From Chthonomonas sp. UBA2387 (GTDB taxonomy: Bacteria; Armatimonadota; Fimbriimonadia; Fimbriimonadales; Fimbriimonadaceae): a DNA stretch of 22,076 nt. Numbering within the stretch: position 1 is the stretch's first letter; each line of letters opens with the position of its first letter. The stretch spans positions 1 to 22,076 of the forward strand of contig DDSP01000037.1 in assembly GCA_002343445.1 (NCBI GenBank). Reading direction: 5' to 3'. This document shows positions 15,701 to 22,076 of this stretch, in pieces. Under the pieces are notes generated by a model. The model was not told where the DNA came from. It ran no database searches and saw nothing but the letters and a program-made list of their open reading frames with translations. A program made the translations under genes and the position numbers.

Positions 15701-15726
15701 CGCCTTACCGCTAGGGGCAGTAACAT
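15697..15726 (+). promoter_or_regulatory. Promoter for the TPR lipoprotein (leaderless)
   Basis: GTGACG (15697-15702, four of six to TTGACA, overlapping the upstream stop codon) and TAACAT (15721-15726) are 18 bases apart. The -10 ends seven bases before the GTG at 15734, so transcription would start at the start codon. Confidence 0.45.
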
Positions 15727-15733
15727 CTACAGT

Positions 15734-16381
15734 GTGAAACGATGGTTTGCGTTGTTGGCGGCGGTCTGCATCCTGGCCGGGTGCGAGCCGAGCGGCAAGG
15801 GCCAGGTGCCCATCATCCGCAACGGCGACACCTACGCGCGGGTTCTGAACGAAGCCGAGACGCTCAACCGCGACATCCTGGAGCGCTACGACCGGGACGA
15901 TGAACTGACGAAGGAGGATCTCGAGGCGTTGGAGGAGTCCAAGCTCAAACTGCTCGGCCTCATCGGGTTCAAGCCCGACGCGTTCCCGCTCCACTTCGCG
16001 CACGCCAAGGTCGAGCAGGGCCTCGGCAACCACGCTTCGGCGCTGGACTCGTTCCGCCAGTGCATTGCCCTTTCGCCCGCCGACCCGACGGACCCTGCCA
16101 TTCGGGCGACGGTGGCCGAAGCCCACGGGCAGATGGCGCGCAGCCAGATCTTCCTCAACGCCTACAGCGACGCGGCCGAGTCGGCCAAGCTCGCGATCGA
16201 ATTCGGCCCGGACAACCCCGATTACCGCTACTACCTCGCCTCGGCGGCGAACGAACTGGGTGACCCGAAGACGGCGCTGGACCTGCTTGGCGAAGCGCTC
16301 GAACTCGTGCCAGACCATGCCCGGAGCTTGCGGCTGAAGCGGCTGATCGAGTCCTCCCAAAACGAAGAACCCCGACCCTGA
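15734..16381 (+). CDS. TPR-repeat lipoprotein
   Basis: A 215-residue protein with a lipoprotein signal peptide: basic start MKRW, hydrophobic core, and lipobox LAGC with the acylated cysteine at residue 17. The mature part holds about three TPR-like units (PLHFAHAKVEQGLGNHASALDSFRQCIALSP, AHGQMARSQIFLNAYSDAAESAKLAIEFGPDN, YLASAANELGDPKTALDLLGEALELVPDH). It would be tethered to a membrane on the periplasmic side and act as a scaffold; no catalytic motif is seen and the partner is unknown. The start is GTG at 15734, with its own -10 box directly upstream and no SD. The end of the gene, including its stop codon, lies within the hairpin that terminates the convergent flagellin gene. Confidence 0.82.
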   Translation: MKRWFALLAAVCILAGCEPSGKGQVPIIRNGDTYARVLNEAETLNRDILERYDRDDELTKEDLEALEESKLKLLGLIGFKPDAFPLHFAHAKVEQGLGNHASALDSFRQCIALSPADPTDPAIRATVAEAHGQMARSQIFLNAYSDAAESAKLAIEFGPDNPDYRYYLASAANELGDPKTALDLLGEALELVPDHARSLRLKRLIESSQNEEPRP

Positions 16382-16396
16382 CGGGCCGGGGCTTCG
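16363..16396 (-). terminator. Rho-independent terminator of flagellin, possibly bidirectional
   Basis: On the minus strand a GC-rich stem (CGAAGCCCCGGCCC pairing with GGGTCGGGGTTCTTCG, with small mismatches) is followed by TTTT. It lies 32 bases after the flagellin stop. On the plus strand the same hairpin spans the TPR lipoprotein stop codon but has no T-run, so its effect there is weaker. Confidence 0.75.
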
Positions 16397-16427
16397 CGTG
16401 ATGAGGGTGGTGCCGTAACTTGGAAGC

Positions 16428-17882
16428 TTATTGTTGCAGGAGCCGCAGGACGTTCTGAGGTTGCTGGTTGGCCTGGCCGAGCATTGCCATGCCGCTCTGC
16501 TGGAGGATCTGGAGCCGAGTCAACTCGGTCATCTCCTCAGCGATGTTGGCATCGCGGATGTAGCTCTCGGCTGCCGTCAGGTTCTCCTTCTGAACCTCAA
16601 GAGACCGGACGTTGGACTCGAGGAAGTTCTTGGTGAAGGACCCCAGATTCCCGCGAACCTGAGCGAGCTGGCTGATGGCCGCCTCGATCATCTGGATCGC
16701 TTCCTGAGCGCCAGCGGCGGTCGTCACATCGATGTTCTCGATGGACTTGCCGGAGACGACGCCCGTGCCGAGCCGGCTGGCGATCACGTTGGGCAACGAG
16801 TAGTTGATGGACTGGTCGCTGTCCGAACCGATCTGGAATCGTACGGAACCCGCCGAAACGTAGCCGACCTCGGTGGGAGCGGCGATCGTGGCGTTGCCCA
16901 CCTCGGTGAGAAGGATGCGGTTGCCCGTACCGTCGCTGAGCATCAGACCGGAGTCTCCAGGAGCTCGGCCGCCCGTGAAGGAGACCGTCTCGGCGCCAGC
17001 CGACGTGGTCACGGTGACATCGAACACGGCGTCAACGCCGGCGGCGGAAGCGCTGCCAGACGTGTGAAGCACGTTGCTCGGGTCGAAGAACTGGATTTGG
17101 TGCTGCGAGCCGTAGGTGTTCTGCGTGAGGACGATGGATGTGTTGCCGCCGCTGGTGACGGCTTGGGCCTGAACGCCCGTCTGCGAGGACTTCTCGTTGA
17201 TCTTGGCCACGACGGATTCGACCGTCTCGGTTCCAGTGGATTGGAACGTGTAGCCGTTGATCACGAAGCTGCCCACCGTGGTGACGGTCGCGGTCGAGCT
17301 TGCGAAGGTGTTGCCCAGCGAGATCGAGGCGCGGGTCGCAGCGGTCGTCTGGTCGATCGTGACCGGCCCGTTGACCACGGCATTGCCGTTGAACGTACCG
17401 TTGAAGTCAACGACGCTGACGTCGTTGGCATTCGTCACGCTGGCGAACGTGCCGGCGCTGCCGTTGAGCAACTGCTTGTTGCCGAATCGGGTGGACTCGG
17501 CGATGCGGTTGATCGAATCGAGCGCGGACCGAATCTCGTTCTGGTTGGCCTGAACCGTCGGACCGTCCACGACTGCCGTGTTGGCGGAGTGTACGGCGAG
17601 GGCTCGCATACCGGACAGGAGACGGGCGACTTCGCTCAGCGCGCCTTCGGCCGTCTTGGCCATGTTGACCGCGTCCTGGGTGTTGCGGATGGCCGCCTCG
17701 ATGCCCTTGACGTGGGAGCGGACGTTTTCGACGAAGACCAAGCCGGCCGGATCGTCCGCTGCATCGTTGATGCGCATTCCGGTGCTCAGCCGGTTCATTG
17801 TCTTGGCCAACGCAGCGTCCGTCTGCTGGACGCTCCGAAGGGCCGACATACCGGGGATGTTCGAGTTGATTCTCAGACTCAT
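16428..17882 (-). CDS. fliC: Flagellin
   Basis: A 484-residue flagellar filament subunit, exported through the flagellar type III system and polymerised outside the cell. The N-terminal D0/D1 helices are clear (INSNIPGMSALRSVQQTDAA, MNRLSTGMRINDAADDPAGL, then NTQDAVNMAKTAEGAL), as is the C-terminal D1/D0 (NIAEEMTELTRLQILQQSG, ending NQQPQNVLRLLQQ). The middle (about 150-390) is Ser/Thr/Val/Gly-rich and variable, as expected for the surface-exposed domains. SD-like CGGAG lies nine bases before the ATG, so unlike its neighbours this mRNA has a normal leader. A weak sigma28-like arrangement (TAAA, 15 bases, TCCAAGGA) occurs about 75-100 bases upstream, not convincing. No other flagellar gene is nearby; it stands as a single-gene unit with its own terminator. 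Confidence 0.95.
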   Translation of the reverse strand: MSLRINSNIPGMSALRSVQQTDAALAKTMNRLSTGMRINDAADDPAGLVFVENVRSHVKGIEAAIRNTQDAVNMAKTAEGALSEVARLLSGMRALAVHSANTAVVDGPTVQANQNEIRSALDSINRIAESTRFGNKQLLNGSAGTFASVTNANDVSVVDFNGTFNGNAVVNGPVTIDQTTAATRASISLGNTFASSTATVTTVGSFVINGYTFQSTGTETVESVVAKINEKSSQTGVQAQAVTSGGNTSIVLTQNTYGSQHQIQFFDPSNVLHTSGSASAAGVDAVFDVTVTTSAGAETVSFTGGRAPGDSGLMLSDGTGNRILLTEVGNATIAAPTEVGYVSAGSVRFQIGSDSDQSINYSLPNVIASRLGTGVVSGKSIENIDVTTAAGAQEAIQMIEAAISQLAQVRGNLGSFTKNFLESNVRSLEVQKENLTAAESYIRDANIAEEMTELTRLQILQQSGMAMLGQANQQPQNVLRLLQQ

Positions 17883-17987
17883 TGACTAGCTCCGTTTGCA
17901 ACCCTCATCAGACAGGGCTGCCAAAACCTGGCAAAGTTTCCGTGTGAAATCCTTGGAAGGATGTGGAAGAAATTTAGGTTTCGCGGC

Positions 17988-18014
17988 AAAAAACCTGAAC
18001 GGCGGCTTCAGGTT
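17988..18014 (-). terminator. Rho-independent terminator of the GT4-gmd-creatininase operon
   Basis: On the minus strand AACCTGAA pairs with TTCAGGTT (8 bp, 7-base loop GCCGCCG), immediately followed by a T-run, the textbook arrangement. A second related hairpin (CCTGAA/TTCAGG, 18028-18047) precedes it and overlaps the stop codon. The remaining 105 bases up to the flagellin ATG hold the flagellin leader and promoter region. Confidence 0.85.
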
Positions 18015-18042
18015 CCGGTTCGACGAACCTGAACAAGCCGCT

Positions 18043-18825
18043 TCAGGACCCCGTGCGATTCCGCCACCACTCCTCGATGGCGTTCTCCCAGGACCCCTTG
18101 AAGAACTCTCTGACGTAGGCGTCGTTCACGGAAACCCGGCGTGCGGCGAAGTCGTGGAGCGACTTCGCGCCCCCGGCCGTAAGAACCTCGCGAATCATGG
18201 ACTCCCAGCGGTCGAGAGCCTCCTCGACCAGGGCCATGCCCTCTTCGGCGGAGGCCAATCGGGGCGATTCGCCCAGCACGGCCGTCTCTGCCGCATCACC
18301 TTCGGCCAGTCGGCCCAGGCGCACAAGGTCAGGACGTAAGGCCATCAACTGGGACGTTTCGTACCGAGCCGCGTGATCCAGCAGTTCGTCGCGCTCCAGC
18401 ACCTCCAAAGGGGTGGCGGCAAAGACGGCGAGCGGCGGGTCTTCGGTCATGGCGGCGATGGCAAGCGATTGAAGCTCGACCATGTGTCCTTGGGCGTAGT
18501 GGCCAGACACCACGCAGAGGGCACGGGCGGAGAGTTTTTGGGCCATGCCGATGAGATCGCTCCAAACGGCGATCGCCGTCTCCGTCCGGACCTGAAGCGA
18601 CACAGGGTGGGGAAGCGTGGTCATCGGAAGCCAAAGCGAGGGCATGACGACGCCGCCGACGCGTTCGGCCAAACGCTCGACGAATCTCTCGGCGACGATG
18701 CCGTCCAAGCCCAGTGGCAAGTGGTCGCCATGCCATTCCAGGGCGCCCAGAGCGACGTACAAAACGGGACATCGCGCCAATTCGGCTGCGAGCGTGTCGG
18801 GAAACGCCTCGGCGTAGCGGATCAA
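18043..18825 (-). CDS. Creatininase-family amidohydrolase
   Basis: A 260-residue protein of the creatininase/MftE fold, metal-dependent enzymes that cleave cyclic or linear amide bonds. The metal site is visible: LGALEWHGDHLPLGLD (Glu30, His32, Asp41), SGHYAQGH (His109) and HAARYETSQLMALRPDLV (Glu156), matching the family's HAGxxETS block except that Gly is replaced by Ala-Arg. Length is normal. The start is TTG at 18825, whose first bases overlap the dehydratase stop as TTGA; the frame is open further upstream, but that sequence is a shadow of the dehydratase. Substrate is unknown. Position as last gene of a GDP-sugar operon suggests an N-acyl or N-formyl sugar or a related amide, which is inference. 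Confidence 0.82.
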   Translation of the reverse strand: MIRYAEAFPDTLAAELARCPVLYVALGALEWHGDHLPLGLDGIVAERFVERLAERVGGVVMPSLWLPMTTLPHPVSLQVRTETAIAVWSDLIGMAQKLSARALCVVSGHYAQGHMVELQSLAIAAMTEDPPLAVFAATPLEVLERDELLDHAARYETSQLMALRPDLVRLGRLAEGDAAETAVLGESPRLASAEEGMALVEEALDRWESMIREVLTAGGAKSLHDFAARRVSVNDAYVREFFKGSWENAIEEWWRNRTGS

Positions 18826-19853
18826 ACGGCGGACGCTCCCCGAGCCAGGCGGTCGACGTCCGCCGAGACCATGCGCTCGACCAGCGACTCGAACGTGGTC
18901 GTGGCCGACCAGTCCAGCACGGACTTGGCGCGGGAGGCATCGCCGATCAGGTGATGGACATCGTTCGGGCGGGAGAACCGTGGATCGGTGACGATCAGCT
19001 TCCGGCCCGAGGCGCGATCTCGACCACACTCGCCTGCTTCGTCGGAATCCCAGGCCAAGTCGTAACCAGCGCAGCGCGCCGCGAGGGTGGCGAACTCGCG
19101 GACCGAGTGGCAGACTCCCGTCGCCAGGACAAAAGTCTCTGGTTGCGGGTGGTTGACCATGCGCCACATCCCTTCGACGAAGTCCGGCGCGTAGCCCCAG
19201 TCCCGCTTGGCATCCAGGTTGCCGAGCGCCAGTGGTTCTTCTCGTCCAGCTCGGATCTGCGCGAGCGTGTGCGTGATCTTGCGCGTGACGAACTCGCGCC
19301 CCCGCAAAGGGGATTCATGGTTGAAGAGGATGCCGCTCGCGGCGTGCAGGCCGTACGCTTCGCGGTAATTGACGGTCATCCAGTGGGCGTAGAGCTTCGA
19401 CACGGCGTAGGGGCTGCGCGGGTGGAAGGGGGTGTCCTCGTTTTGCGCTCCAACGTGGCCGTGGCCGAACATCTCGGAGGTTGACGCCTGATAAAACCTG
19501 GTTTCGGGACAACACTCTCGAATGGCCTCCAACAGGTGCGCCACCGCGATGGCGTTGACGTGGGTCGTGTAGACCGGCTGTTCGAACGATGCTCCGACAA
19601 AGCTCTGCGCCGCCAGGTTGAACACGACGTCCGGCCGCAGACCCCTCAAAACGGCCCGGATGTTGCTGGCCTCCAGCAGTTCGCAGCCAATCAGCTCGAC
19701 GCGATGGGCGATCCCCAGTTCCTCGAGCCTGCCCACCTGGGGGCTCGACGACCGTCGGACCGCACCCACGACGCGGATGCCATGTTCGAGTAGGAGGTTG
19801 GCGAGGTACGCGCCGTCTTGTCCCGTGATTCCAGTGACGAATGCGGTCTTCAT
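18822..19853 (-). CDS. gmd: GDP-mannose 4,6-dehydratase (or close SDR relative)
   Basis: A 343-residue extended short-chain dehydrogenase converting GDP-D-mannose to GDP-4-keto-6-deoxy-D-mannose, the precursor of fucose, D-rhamnose and perosamine. The NAD(P)-binding GITGQDG (Gly8, 11, 14) is followed by VRRSSSPQ, NLAAQSFVGASFEQP, ASTSEMFG (Thr125), the catalytic YAVSK (Tyr149, Lys153), NHESPLRGREFVTRKI and GNLDAKRDWGYAPDFVEGMW; these together are diagnostic for Gmd rather than GDP-fucose synthase. ATG at 19853 overlaps the GT4 stop by four bases (ATGA) and the gene's own stop overlaps the creatininase start. No reductase, epimerase or aminotransferase for the next step is in the window, so the final sugar is undetermined. 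Confidence 0.92.
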   Translation of the reverse strand: MKTAFVTGITGQDGAYLANLLLEHGIRVVGAVRRSSSPQVGRLEELGIAHRVELIGCELLEASNIRAVLRGLRPDVVFNLAAQSFVGASFEQPVYTTHVNAIAVAHLLEAIRECCPETRFYQASTSEMFGHGHVGAQNEDTPFHPRSPYAVSKLYAHWMTVNYREAYGLHAASGILFNHESPLRGREFVTRKITHTLAQIRAGREEPLALGNLDAKRDWGYAPDFVEGMWRMVNHPQPETFVLATGVCHSVREFATLAARCAGYDLAWDSDEAGECGRDRASGRKLIVTDPRFSRPNDVHHLIGDASRAKSVLDWSATTTFESLVERMVSADVDRLARGASAV

Positions 19854-21055
19854 AGGTTTGCCGTCTTCAGCAGATGGGCTTCGAGTCGGTCGATCGAAGC
19901 TTCGAGGCTCCATAGACTTCGCGCCATGCGTTGCCCCTCCTCTCCCATGGCTCGGCGCATTGGGTCATCGTTGAGCAACTCCGCCACGGCGGCACCGAAA
20001 CGCTCCGGGTCCGAGGGGGCGAGTCGCCCATTCACTTGATCCACGACCGTCTCGCGAACGCCCCCTTCGGCGACTGCCACCACGGGCGTGCCGCACGCAT
20101 TGGCCTCGATCGGGGCATACCCAAACGGCTCGAGCCGCGGCGCGTAAACCATCAAGGCCGCGCGGCTCAGGGTCTCCACGAGTTCCGCGTCGGTGACGCC
20201 CACACGCGGCTCGAACTGCACGCCGCCTTGTTCGGCCAGTTGGACCAAATCCTGCAAGTGCTCAGGGTTCGCCATGTTGCCGATCCAACGCAGAGGAGGC
20301 CGAACCGAAGCGGATAGGGTGGCCAGCGCCTCGATGACGAAGGCGATCCGCTTGGCTGGCACGAACGCTCCCGTGCCCACGACCCATCGCTCGCGGGGCA
20401 GGTCCAAGCACTTGAACCGGTCGGTGTCCACGCCGAGATAGCAGACTTGACTCTCGACACCGTACGCAGCGAGCAAACACTCCCGGGAGAACGCCGAGTT
20501 GACCAAGATTTGCTTGAACGCTCTGGCGTTCTCGACCTCTTCGCGGCCCATGCGCCGAGTCCGGCGGATTGTCGCGGCATCCACAAGCCTCTCCTTCAGT
20601 CCCAGCTTCGACTTTGGTGCGAGCCAGGGCAACTCGGGTAGAGCCTGATAGAGCGGTCGGTTGGTCTCTTGCAGATAGAGCACAGAAGGCACGTGGGCGA
20701 ATCGGCCCAAGAACGGTGCGTGGAAGTGGAGGTCGGTGTTGGCGAACACTAGGTCGAACCGGTTTCCGATCTCCTCGGCGACCCGCTTGGCGTGGTCGGC
20801 ATGCGCTTTGGCGAGTCGGTCGGCGCCCGTGAATGACTGCCTCCAATGCGACCATCGTGTGGAGGCGGGAATCCCCAAGTCGAGCGGCACGGTGTGGCAC
20901 CGGCCGAACGCTTCGAACGGCAGGAAGCTAGGGTCCGGGTGGGGCGGCGACCAGATCTCGACGGTGTGCCCTCGCTCCGTCAATCCTCTCAGGTGATCGT
21001 TGAGGGCGCGTTTGCCGCCGCCGCTCGGAAGGTTGTGCCAGACGGCGATCCGCAT
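19850..21055 (-). CDS. GT4 family glycosyltransferase
   Basis: A 401-residue GT-B fold retaining glycosyltransferase. The N-terminal acceptor domain starts MRIAVWHNLPSGGGKRALNDHLRGL. The donor domain carries GTGAFVPAKRIAFVIEAL and the conserved EPFGYAPIEANACGTPVVAVAEGGVRETV, which contains the EX7E pattern and nucleotide-sugar binding residues. The closing segment has helices typical of family tails (RFGAAVAELLNDDPMRRAMGEEG). It probably acts at the cytoplasmic membrane face to extend a lipid-linked surface glycan, and the downstream gmd suggests a GDP-deoxyhexose or GDP-mannose donor. The ATG at 21055 lies one base after the preceding stop (TGAGATG), so translation is likely coupled. Specificity cannot be read. 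Confidence 0.9.
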   Translation of the reverse strand: MRIAVWHNLPSGGGKRALNDHLRGLTERGHTVEIWSPPHPDPSFLPFEAFGRCHTVPLDLGIPASTRWSHWRQSFTGADRLAKAHADHAKRVAEEIGNRFDLVFANTDLHFHAPFLGRFAHVPSVLYLQETNRPLYQALPELPWLAPKSKLGLKERLVDAATIRRTRRMGREEVENARAFKQILVNSAFSRECLLAAYGVESQVCYLGVDTDRFKCLDLPRERWVVGTGAFVPAKRIAFVIEALATLSASVRPPLRWIGNMANPEHLQDLVQLAEQGGVQFEPRVGVTDAELVETLSRAALMVYAPRLEPFGYAPIEANACGTPVVAVAEGGVRETVVDQVNGRLAPSDPERFGAAVAELLNDDPMRRAMGEEGQRMARSLWSLEASIDRLEAHLLKTANL

Positions 21056-21056
21056 C

Positions 21057-21983
21057 TCAGAACTCTGACGTGGAGATTCGGAACAGTTCTCTCTGCTCGT
21101 TCCCAAGGAGCAGGGTCCGATCGTCGAGCCAAGCGAGCGACTCGGCTTGCTTCGCGTTTCTGAGCAGAAGCCGTTTGGACTCCCCGCTCAGCCAACGGTC
21201 CCCGCTCTTGGGCTTCGTGAACAGCCAAATCGAAGCCTGCGGCGCCTGGCAGAGGACGGCAAGCGTTTTGCCATCGGGGGACATGTCGGCGGCCGTGACC
21301 CAGCCTCCCAGGTCCTTGGCGGCATCCACCTTCTTCAACACGTTCACCTGGTCGGGCTTCGGGTTGTCCAAGCGGTACAGGTTCGTGCCCGTTTCGGGAA
21401 CGGCGATCTGTCCCGGAGCACGGTGCTTGGTCAGGAACCAGAGCTTTCCAGCGTGGCCGAACACGGCTTCGCAATCGAAATGCCACCGCACAACGCCCGG
21501 ATACTCGGTCTGATCTGGGTAGGCGATCGTGTAGTGCGCGATCGGGCGGGTCTTGTCGATGGCCGCCGGATTGGGCTCCAAGACCTCGTAGACGCCCAGA
21601 TCGCGCCGCGCGTTGCCGTTGTTGCCCACGTCCGCCAGAATCAAGCGGTCTCCAATCCGGGCGATGTCTTCCCAGTCGAAGTTTACGGCATTGCCGACGC
21701 GGACGCCGGGGTAGGGCTCCTTGCCATCCTCCTTCTTGGCGGAGAATCGGTCGGCGAGGAAGTCGGGCACGATGACCGTTCCGTTGGTCCGCATGCCCCA
21801 GAAGCGGGCTTCGTCCCCGCTGTCGTTGTGGACCCAAACCACACCCGGATACCGCTTGCTGGCCACCATGCCGCTGTTTTCGGCCACGAGGGGGTGGGCG
21901 ATGACGGCGTCCGGCGTCAAGGCCTTGGTCTTGGGCTGAAGGGACTGAGTGGCTGCAAGGGCAAGAAGGACGGCCAGGGTCAT
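21057..21983 (-). CDS. Secreted propeller-like protein of unknown function
   Basis: A 308-residue protein with a short hydrophobic signal sequence (MTLAVLLALAATQSLQ). The mature part reads as repeated beta-blades with NSGMVASKRYPGVVWVHNDSGDEARFWGM, DWEDIARIGDRLILADVGNN, GWVTAADMSPDGKTLAVLCQ and QAESLAWLDDRTLLLGNEQRELFRI. This pattern (ES/NSG, DxED, GDxGDN-like turns and SPDG blades) is familiar from uncharacterised secreted six-bladed propellers; I do not recognise a named family with certainty. No enzymatic residues are assigned. It heads the minus-strand operon before the GT4 gene, which may or may not indicate a glycan-related role. The start at 21983 has a -10 box seven bases upstream. 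A GGAGGG sits 13 bases upstream, too far for a standard ribosome site. Confidence 0.7.
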   Translation of the reverse strand: MTLAVLLALAATQSLQPKTKALTPDAVIAHPLVAENSGMVASKRYPGVVWVHNDSGDEARFWGMRTNGTVIVPDFLADRFSAKKEDGKEPYPGVRVGNAVNFDWEDIARIGDRLILADVGNNGNARRDLGVYEVLEPNPAAIDKTRPIAHYTIAYPDQTEYPGVVRWHFDCEAVFGHAGKLWFLTKHRAPGQIAVPETGTNLYRLDNPKPDQVNVLKKVDAAKDLGGWVTAADMSPDGKTLAVLCQAPQASIWLFTKPKSGDRWLSGESKRLLLRNAKQAESLAWLDDRTLLLGNEQRELFRISTSEF

Positions 21984-21990
21984 TGGGCCG

Positions 21991-21996
21991 AATGTA
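21991..21996 (-). promoter_or_regulatory. -10 box for the propeller-GT4-gmd-creatininase operon
   Basis: TACATT on the minus strand ends seven bases before the ATG at 21983, giving a leaderless transcript like others in this window. No clear -35 is seen. Confidence 0.42.
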
Positions 21997-22013
21997 CCCT
22001 CCGGCGGTTAAGG

Positions 22014-22043
22014 TTGCCTTGCCTGGTGGCGGGCGGGTATATT
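22014..22043 (+). promoter_or_regulatory. tRNA promoter
   Basis: TTGCCT (22014-22019, four of six to TTGACA) and TATATT (22038-22043) are separated by 18 bases. Transcription would start a few bases before the mature tRNA 5' end at 22055, leaving a very short leader. Confidence 0.55.
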
Positions 22044-22054
22044 CGGTCGGCTTC

Positions 22055-22076
22055 GGGCTCATAGCTCAGTTGGTTA
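22055..22076 (+). tRNA. tRNA gene, 5' end only (probably tRNA-Ile)
   Basis: The last 22 bases form the acceptor 5' strand (GGGCTCA), then TAGCTCAGTTGGTTA, the conserved start of a D arm with its GG pair. The anticodon lies beyond the window. The acceptor strand and D loop resemble bacterial tRNA-Ile(GAU), but other tRNAs with the same D arm are possible. A promoter sits directly upstream. Confidence 0.8.

Noticed and set aside
16431..17885. A 484-codon open frame on the plus strand exactly antisense to flagellin
   Set aside because: It mirrors the flagellin gene almost base for base and its translation has no recognisable domain or ribosome site; it is a codon-bias shadow in GC-rich DNA.
17941..17980. 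A sigma28 promoter for flagellin (TAAA, 15 bases, TCCAAGGA)
   Set aside because: Only about half of the -10 element matches; too weak to list as a feature without transcript data.
18826..19167. A 114-residue extension of the creatininase-family gene
   Set aside because: It is antiphase to the dehydratase C-terminus and unlike the family; the TTG overlapping the stop fits the operon's coupling style.
1..22076. CRISPR arrays, insertion sequences, phage or toxin-antitoxin genes
   Set aside because: No spaced direct repeats, transposase or integrase motifs, or small toxin pairs were seen; the only repeats are the terminator hairpins.

Overview
The window is GC-rich, densely coded bacterial DNA. 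It reads as a diderm, flagellated, peptidoglycan-making bacterium outside the Proteobacteria. Evidence for this is a periplasmic RseB-like protein, a small outer-membrane-barrel-like protein, an O-antigen ligase family protein, flagellin, two penicillin-binding proteins, and a PafA/Dop (Pup ligase/depupylase) family enzyme, a family found in actinobacteria and a few other phyla. My best guess is Armatimonadota (Fimbriimonadia-like). That is inference from gene content and cannot be proved from this stretch.

Layout, left to right. (1) 1-1062: the 3' piece of an RHS/YD-repeat gene runs, with a frame change near base 200, straight into a TPR protein. (2) 1092-3060: an MHS-type major facilitator transporter, then a small secreted barrel-like protein closed by a strong hairpin. 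(3) 3148-5176: an ECF sigma factor, a one-TM anti-sigma-like protein and an RseB/MucB-like periplasmic protein, joined by ATGA and TGATG overlaps; this looks like a sigmaE-RseA-RseB module. (4) 5207-9323: PBP1A and PBP2, the cell-wall synthesis pair. (5) 14180 down to 9200, minus strand: a Rieske oxygenase, two GT2 glycosyltransferases and an O-antigen ligase/TPR protein, all overlapping end to end, a probable glycan assembly operon. (6) 14234-16381: a PafA/Dop-family enzyme and a TPR lipoprotein. (7) 17882 down to 16428, minus strand: flagellin with its own terminator. (8) 21983 down to 18043, minus strand: a secreted propeller-like protein, a GT4 glycosyltransferase, GDP-mannose 4,6-dehydratase and a creatininase-family amidohydrolase, again overlapping, a second sugar/glycan operon ending in tandem hairpins. 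(9) From 22055: the first 22 bases of a tRNA gene on the plus strand.

A recurrent feature is that most genes heading a transcription unit carry a TANNNT -10 box only 5-8 bases before the start codon and no Shine-Dalgarno sequence (PBP1A, PafA/Dop, Rieske oxygenase, TPR lipoprotein, propeller protein). This strongly suggests leaderless mRNAs. Genes inside operons instead use stop/start overlaps or an SD.

The theme is the cell envelope: stress sensing, wall synthesis, surface glycans and flagellum. There is no gene-free stretch longer than 300 bases; the largest gap is about 160 bases, between flagellin and the creatininase gene. I see no CRISPR array, insertion sequence or phage gene. The most unusual items are the diverged, apparently solitary PafA/Dop homologue, the Rieske oxygenase heading a glycosyltransferase operon, and the creatininase-family enzyme translationally coupled to GDP-mannose dehydratase.
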